NCBI GenBank assembly: GCA_016283945.1
Contig: JAEENW010000213.1
Location: forward strand, 1-9,424
From: Bacillota bacterium
GTDB taxonomy: Bacteria; Bacillota; Clostridia; Peptostreptococcales; Anaerovoracaceae
Direction: 5' to 3'
DNA: 9,424 bases
The notes under the pieces: model-generated
The model's database searches: none
What the model saw: the letters and a program-made list of their open reading frames with translations, nothing else
Told to the model about the DNA's origin: nothing
Translations under genes and position numbers: made by a program
In this document: piece after piece, positions 6,523-9,424 of the stretch
Layout: each line of letters starts with the position of its first letter
Position numbering within the stretch: position 1 is the first letter of the stretch

Positions 6523-6546
6523 GCTCCCGTAAGCGGGAGCTTTTTT
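6523..6546 (+). terminator. Intrinsic terminator between rtcB and the downstream operon
   Basis: GCTCCCG (6523-6529) pairs with CGGGAGC (6534-6540) across a TAAG tetraloop, followed by six T residues at 6541-6546. The hairpin begins 152 nt after the rtcB stop, much farther than the other two terminators lie from their genes. It may therefore end a separate RNA or act as an attenuator. Confidence 0.85.
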
Positions 6547-6550
6547 CGCG

Positions 6551-6580
6551 CCGCGGGGCGATCGGAATCCCCATGCGCGG
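6551..6580 (+). other. Possible leader hairpin upstream of the small unknown gene
   Basis: CCGC (6551-6554) pairs with GCGG (6577-6580), and GGGG (6555-6558) with CCCC (6569-6572). There is a 4-nt bulge on the 3' side and a 10-nt loop. It stands just before the GGGAAAGGAG at 6586-6595. The stems are short and may be chance. Confidence 0.25.
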
Positions 6581-6600
6581 GACCCGGGAAAGGAGCCTGT

Positions 6601-6942
6601 ATGGCAACGGTCGACGTTTACGAGAGATACTACGAGGCAGAGTGCGAGGCGAACGGCCGCATGAGGCACGCCGCGCTCGTGAAGCTGGTCTCGGATTCGG
6701 AGGCGGGCTTCATACGCTACGAGGCCGCCGTGAACTTTTTCCCTCACGACAGCGAGGACGACTTCGCGGTATCCTACGACGCGTACTTCAGCAGGCCGCT
6801 CTACGAGGCGAAGGGCAGGCGCTCCAAAAAGCGCGAGGCTGTCCTGCTCGAGAGGCTTCCCGTGGAGATCGACGCCCTCGCGGAGGAGGCCGGCGGAACA
6901 GTGTTCTGGGACAGGCCTTTACGCGACGAGAGAAGAGGATAG
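6601..6942 (+). CDS. Small protein of unknown function (113 residues)
   Basis: The gene has an excellent ribosome-binding site, GGGAAAGGAG at 6586-6595, 5 nt before the ATG, and codon usage like its neighbours, so it is very likely real. The product is highly charged and soluble, with no signal peptide or membrane segment. Visible features are an N-terminal segment rich in Tyr and Glu (VYERYYEAECEANG, 6-19), a central part with FFPHDSEDDFAVSYDAY (46-62), a basic patch GRRSKKRE (72-79) and a C-terminal VFWDRPLRDERRG. The alternation of hydrophobic stretches and predicted helix (78-97) suggests one small alpha/beta domain. I do not recognise the family and assign no function. It heads a cluster with the nitroreductase gene 42 bp downstream and follows rtcB across a structured gap. 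Confidence 0.82.
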   Translation: MATVDVYERYYEAECEANGRMRHAALVKLVSDSEAGFIRYEAAVNFFPHDSEDDFAVSYDAYFSRPLYEAKGRRSKKREAVLLERLPVEIDALAEEAGGTVFWDRPLRDERRG

Positions 6943-6984
6943 CAGAGCAAACGCTTAAGGCGATGACATGAAAGGAGAGGCAGC

Positions 6985-7485
6985 ATGAACGAGATCTTCA
7001 AGAGAGTGAGCATCAGGCAGTTCGAGAAGAAGCCTGTGGAGAAGGAAAAGGTCCTTCAGGTCCTTAGAGCCGCCATGGCGGCGCCCTCGGCCGGCAACCA
7101 GCAGCCCTGGGAGTTCATAGTAGTCACCAACAGGGAGAAGATAGATCAGCTCTCCAGGGTGAGCCCATACGCGAAGCCGGCGGCGAACGCGCCGGCGGTG
7201 CTCGTCCCCTGCATCAGAAAGAACGGCGCCAAGTATCCCTCCTACGGGATAGTCGATCTTTCGATTGCTACCGAGAACATACTGCTCGAGCTCGTATCCC
7301 TGGGACTCGGAGGAGTCTGGCTCGGCATCGCTCCTCAGGAGGAGAGGATCACGGCCGTGGATATGATACTGGGCATAGACGAGGAGGAGATGACTGCCTT
7401 CGCGCTCGTCCCGTTCGGCTATCCGGCCGAGGAGAAGGAGCAGGCGGACCGCTTCGACGAGAGCAGGATACACTGGATAGAGTAA
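6985..7485 (+). CDS. Nitroreductase-family flavoprotein
   Basis: The 166-residue product is a short but complete nitroreductase-fold protein. These proteins bind FMN, usually as dimers, and pass electrons from NAD(P)H to nitro compounds, quinones or other small acceptors in the cytoplasm. FMN-binding signatures are present: the N-terminal RVSIRQFEKKPV (7-18, with Arg and Ser contacting the phosphate), APSAGNQQPWEF (33-44) and the late GLGGVWLGIAP block (107-117). The C-terminus VPFGYPAEE is also usual for this family. The start is supported by AAAGGAGAGG at 6971-6980, 4 nt before the ATG. It sits 42 bp after the small unknown gene and 58 bp before the UvrA-like gene, with no terminator on either side, so the three are probably cotranscribed. 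The physiological substrate is unknown. Confidence 0.93.
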   Translation: MNEIFKRVSIRQFEKKPVEKEKVLQVLRAAMAAPSAGNQQPWEFIVVTNREKIDQLSRVSPYAKPAANAPAVLVPCIRKNGAKYPSYGIVDLSIATENILLELVSLGLGGVWLGIAPQEERITAVDMILGIDEEEMTAFALVPFGYPAEEKEQADRFDESRIHWIE

Positions 7486-7543
7486 GATTCCGGCGCAAGC
7501 CGCGGCGCGCAGGCTCCGCGGGCGGCGCGGGGAGAGGAGCCCC

Positions 7544-9424
7544 ATGGCTGATATAACAGCTCCTGACAGGATACTCGTCCGCGGGGCGAGGGTCCACAAT
7601 CTGAAAAACATAGACGTAGACGTCCCCCTCGGGGAGATAGTGGGCATTGCCGGAGTCTCAGGCTCCGGCAAGTCTTCGCTTGCCCTCGGGGTGCTTTACG
7701 CCGAGGGCTCAAGGCGCTATCTCGACTCGCTCTCGACCTACACGAGAAGGCGCATGACCATGGCCTCAAAGGCTGACGTGGACGAGGTGCTTTACGTGCC
7801 TGCGTCGCTGGCTCTGCACCAGAGGCCGGCGGCGGGCGGGATACGCTCGACCTTCGGCACCGGGACCGAGCTTCTGAACAGCCTGAGGCTCATGTACTCT
7901 AGGCTCGCGAGCCACCGCTGCCCGAACGGGCATTACCTGAAGCCCTCGATCGCTGTCGCGGCTGGGCAGGAGCTGGTCTGCCTGGAGTGCGGAGCGCGCT
8001 TCTACGCTCCGGGAGCCGAGGACCTCGCGTTCAACAGCGGAGGAGCCTGCAGGCGCTGCGGAGGGACGGGAACCATAAGGACCGTGGACCGCAGCACCCT
8101 CATACCGGACGAGAGCCTCACCATAGACGGGGGCGCCGTAGCGCCTTGGAACAGCCTCATGTGGTCGCTCATGACCGACGTCTGCCGTGCCATGGGCGTG
8201 CGCACCGACGTGCCGTTCAGGGATCTCACGGATGAGGAGAAGGAGATAGTCTACGACGGCCCCAAGGTCAAGAAGCACATATTCTACAAGGCCAAGAGCA
8301 GCGAGAGCGTCAGCGCGGGCGAGATGGACTTCACCTACTACAGCGCCGAGGAGACCGTGCGAAACGCGCTGGCTAAGGTCAAGGACGAGAAGGGCATGAA
8401 GCGGGTCGAGAAGTTCCTCAAGACCGAGATCTGCCCGGACTGCGGCGGGACGCGCTTCTCAGAGGAGGCGAGGGCGCCCAGGCTCATGGGCATATCCATA
8501 GACGAGGCCTGCCGCATGACCCTGAGGGAGATCACCGAATGGGTGGGCAGGGTGCCTGCCTCGCTTCCGGAGGATATGCGCCCGATGGCGGAGAGCATCT
8601 GCGATTCATTCCTGCAGAACGCCCGGCGCCTGACCGAGCTCGGGCTCTCCTATCTTTCGCTCGACAGGGCGGCCGCGACCCTCTCCACCGGAGAGCGGCA
8701 GCGCATGCAGCTCGCGAGGGCGGTTAGGAACCGCACAACAGGCGTGCTCTACGTGCTCGACGAGCCGTCCATAGGACTCCATCCATCGAACATCGAGGGC
8801 CTCGCGGCGGTCATGCGCGACCTCGTATCCGACGGGAACTCGGTGCTGCTCGTCGATCACGACGTACAGATACTCGGCGAGGCTTCCCACATCATAGAGA
8901 TGGGGCCGGGAGCCGGCGCTGGCGGAGGCAGGGTCATCGCGCAGGGCAGCGCCGCGGATATCATCGGCAGCGAAGCGTCGAAGATCGCGCCGTTTCTCGC
9001 GGGAAAGGCCGCCCCGGTCAGGGAGCGGACGCCTGGGAGCGGACTCTTCTCGGAGGGAGAGATACGCCTCAGCACCTCGAGCATACACACCGTCAAGCCG
9101 CTCAGCGTGAGGATACCCAAGGGCAGGCTCACCGCCGTGACAGGAGTCTCGGGCTCGGGCAAGACCACGCTCATACTCGAGAGCCTCGTGCCCGGCGTGG
9201 ACGCCGCGGTCAGGGGAAAGCCGCTTCCGGAGCATGTCCTCTCGGTTGGGGCGCCCGGGATAGCCCGCCTCAGGCTGATTGACGCCGATCCCATAGGCAT
9301 CAACGTGCGCTCCACCGTCGCCACCTACGCGAACGTGCACGACGAGCTCAGGAAGATCTACGCGAGGAGCGCTGGCGCCAAGGAGCGCGGCTACAAGGCC
9401 GGCGACTTCTCCTACAACACGGGG
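7544..9424 (+). CDS. UvrA-like ABC ATPase lacking the UvrB-binding domain (3' end outside window)
   Basis: The frame runs from ATG 7544 (GGAGAGGAG at 7531-7539) to the window edge without a stop, giving 627 residues. It has the tandem ABC layout of UvrA: first Walker A GVSGSGKS (37-44), two CxxC pairs of a zinc module (Cys146/149 and Cys169/172), a further CPDCGG (297-302), signature LSTGE (380-384), Walker B VLYVLDEPS (401-409), H-loop LVDHD (436-440), and second Walker A GVSGSGKT (534-541). The second signature and Walker B lie off-window. Only about 100 residues separate Walker A from the zinc module, so the UvrB-binding domain of canonical UvrA is missing. This marks a UvrA2/class II-type paralogue, a group linked to tolerance of DNA-binding drugs rather than core excision repair. 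The signature is LSTGE, not LSGGE. It closes a probable operon with the nitroreductase. UvrB recruitment is not expected; the substrate is unknown. Confidence 0.92.
   Translation, partial: MADITAPDRILVRGARVHNLKNIDVDVPLGEIVGIAGVSGSGKSSLALGVLYAEGSRRYLDSLSTYTRRRMTMASKADVDEVLYVPASLALHQRPAAGGIRSTFGTGTELLNSLRLMYSRLASHRCPNGHYLKPSIAVAAGQELVCLECGARFYAPGAEDLAFNSGGACRRCGGTGTIRTVDRSTLIPDESLTIDGGAVAPWNSLMWSLMTDVCRAMGVRTDVPFRDLTDEEKEIVYDGPKVKKHIFYKAKSSESVSAGEMDFTYYSAEETVRNALAKVKDEKGMKRVEKFLKTEICPDCGGTRFSEEARAPRLMGISIDEACRMTLREITEWVGRVPASLPEDMRPMAESICDSFLQNARRLTELGLSYLSLDRAAATLSTGERQRMQLARAVRNRTTGVLYVLDEPSIGLHPSNIEGLAAVMRDLVSDGNSVLLVDHDVQILGEASHIIEMGPGAGAGGGRVIAQGSAADIIGSEASKIAPFLAGKAAPVRERTPGSGLFSEGEIRLSTSSIHTVKPLSVRIPKGRLTAVTGVSGSGKTTLILESLVPGVDAAVRGKPLPEHVLSVGAPGIARLRLIDADPIGINVRSTVATYANVHDELRKIYARSAGAKERGYKAGDFSYNTG

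Noticed and set aside
6381..6546. T-box, tRNA or 4.5S RNA in the gap after rtcB
   Set aside because: The region lacks the T-box antiterminator core, a tRNA T-loop or CCA end, and the conserved apical loop of signal-recognition-particle RNA.
6226..6747. 173-codon minus-strand frame spanning the rtcB end, the gap and the next gene
   Set aside because: It crosses the paired element and the terminator and overlaps two supported genes. It has no recognisable domain.
1..9424. CRISPR array, insertion sequence or prophage
   Set aside because: No spaced direct repeats, transposase or integrase frames, or terminal inverted repeats were seen.

Overview
The window is GC-rich, gene-dense bacterial DNA. 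All nine protein-coding genes I can support lie on the + strand, and both end genes are cut by the window edges. Strong Shine-Dalgarno sequences (repeated GGAAAGGAG or AAAGGAGAGG), a lipobox lipoprotein, intrinsic terminators with T-tracts, and codon usage that combines high GC with many AGG (Arg) and ATA (Ile) codons all fit a bacterium. A matched pair of WYL-domain proteins of a kind I recall from anaerobic Firmicutes makes a high-GC gut-type member of the Clostridia the best guess. The lineage is inferred, not proven.

Layout. (1) 2-673: C-terminal half of a metal-dependent amidohydrolase. (2) 731-1720: a secreted lipoprotein of unknown function, rich in Asp, Glu and Tyr, closed by a terminator at 1758-1791. 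(3) 1970-4955: an apparent three-gene operon of an ADP-ribosylglycohydrolase and two WYL-domain proteins. The second gene probably starts at TTG 2791, and the two WYL genes overlap by 4 bp. A strong terminator at 5000-5033 ends the unit. (4) 5132-6370: an RtcB-type RNA ligase with all expected metal and guanylylation residues, preceded by a GC-rich leader hairpin. (5) 6371-6600: a 230-bp gap holding a foldable element of about 100 nt, a TATAAT box overlapping a terminator, and a ribosome-binding site. (6) 6601-9424: a small conserved-looking protein of unknown function, a nitroreductase-family flavoprotein, and the first 627 residues of a UvrA paralogue that lacks the UvrB-binding domain.

How they may work together. 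No phage, transposon, CRISPR, tRNA or rRNA sequence is visible. Several neighbours act on damaged or modified macromolecules: an ADP-ribose remover, two ligand-sensing WYL proteins arranged like the mycobacterial DNA-damage regulators PafB/PafC, an RNA-repair ligase and a UvrA2-like ATPase. A stress or nucleic-acid-repair neighbourhood is a reasonable hypothesis, but it rests on gene adjacency and family knowledge. The terminators split the region into at least three or four transcription units. Most of the individual genes look like ordinary members of known families. The least explained pieces are the structured gap at 6381-6546, the 113-residue protein after it, and the lipoprotein.
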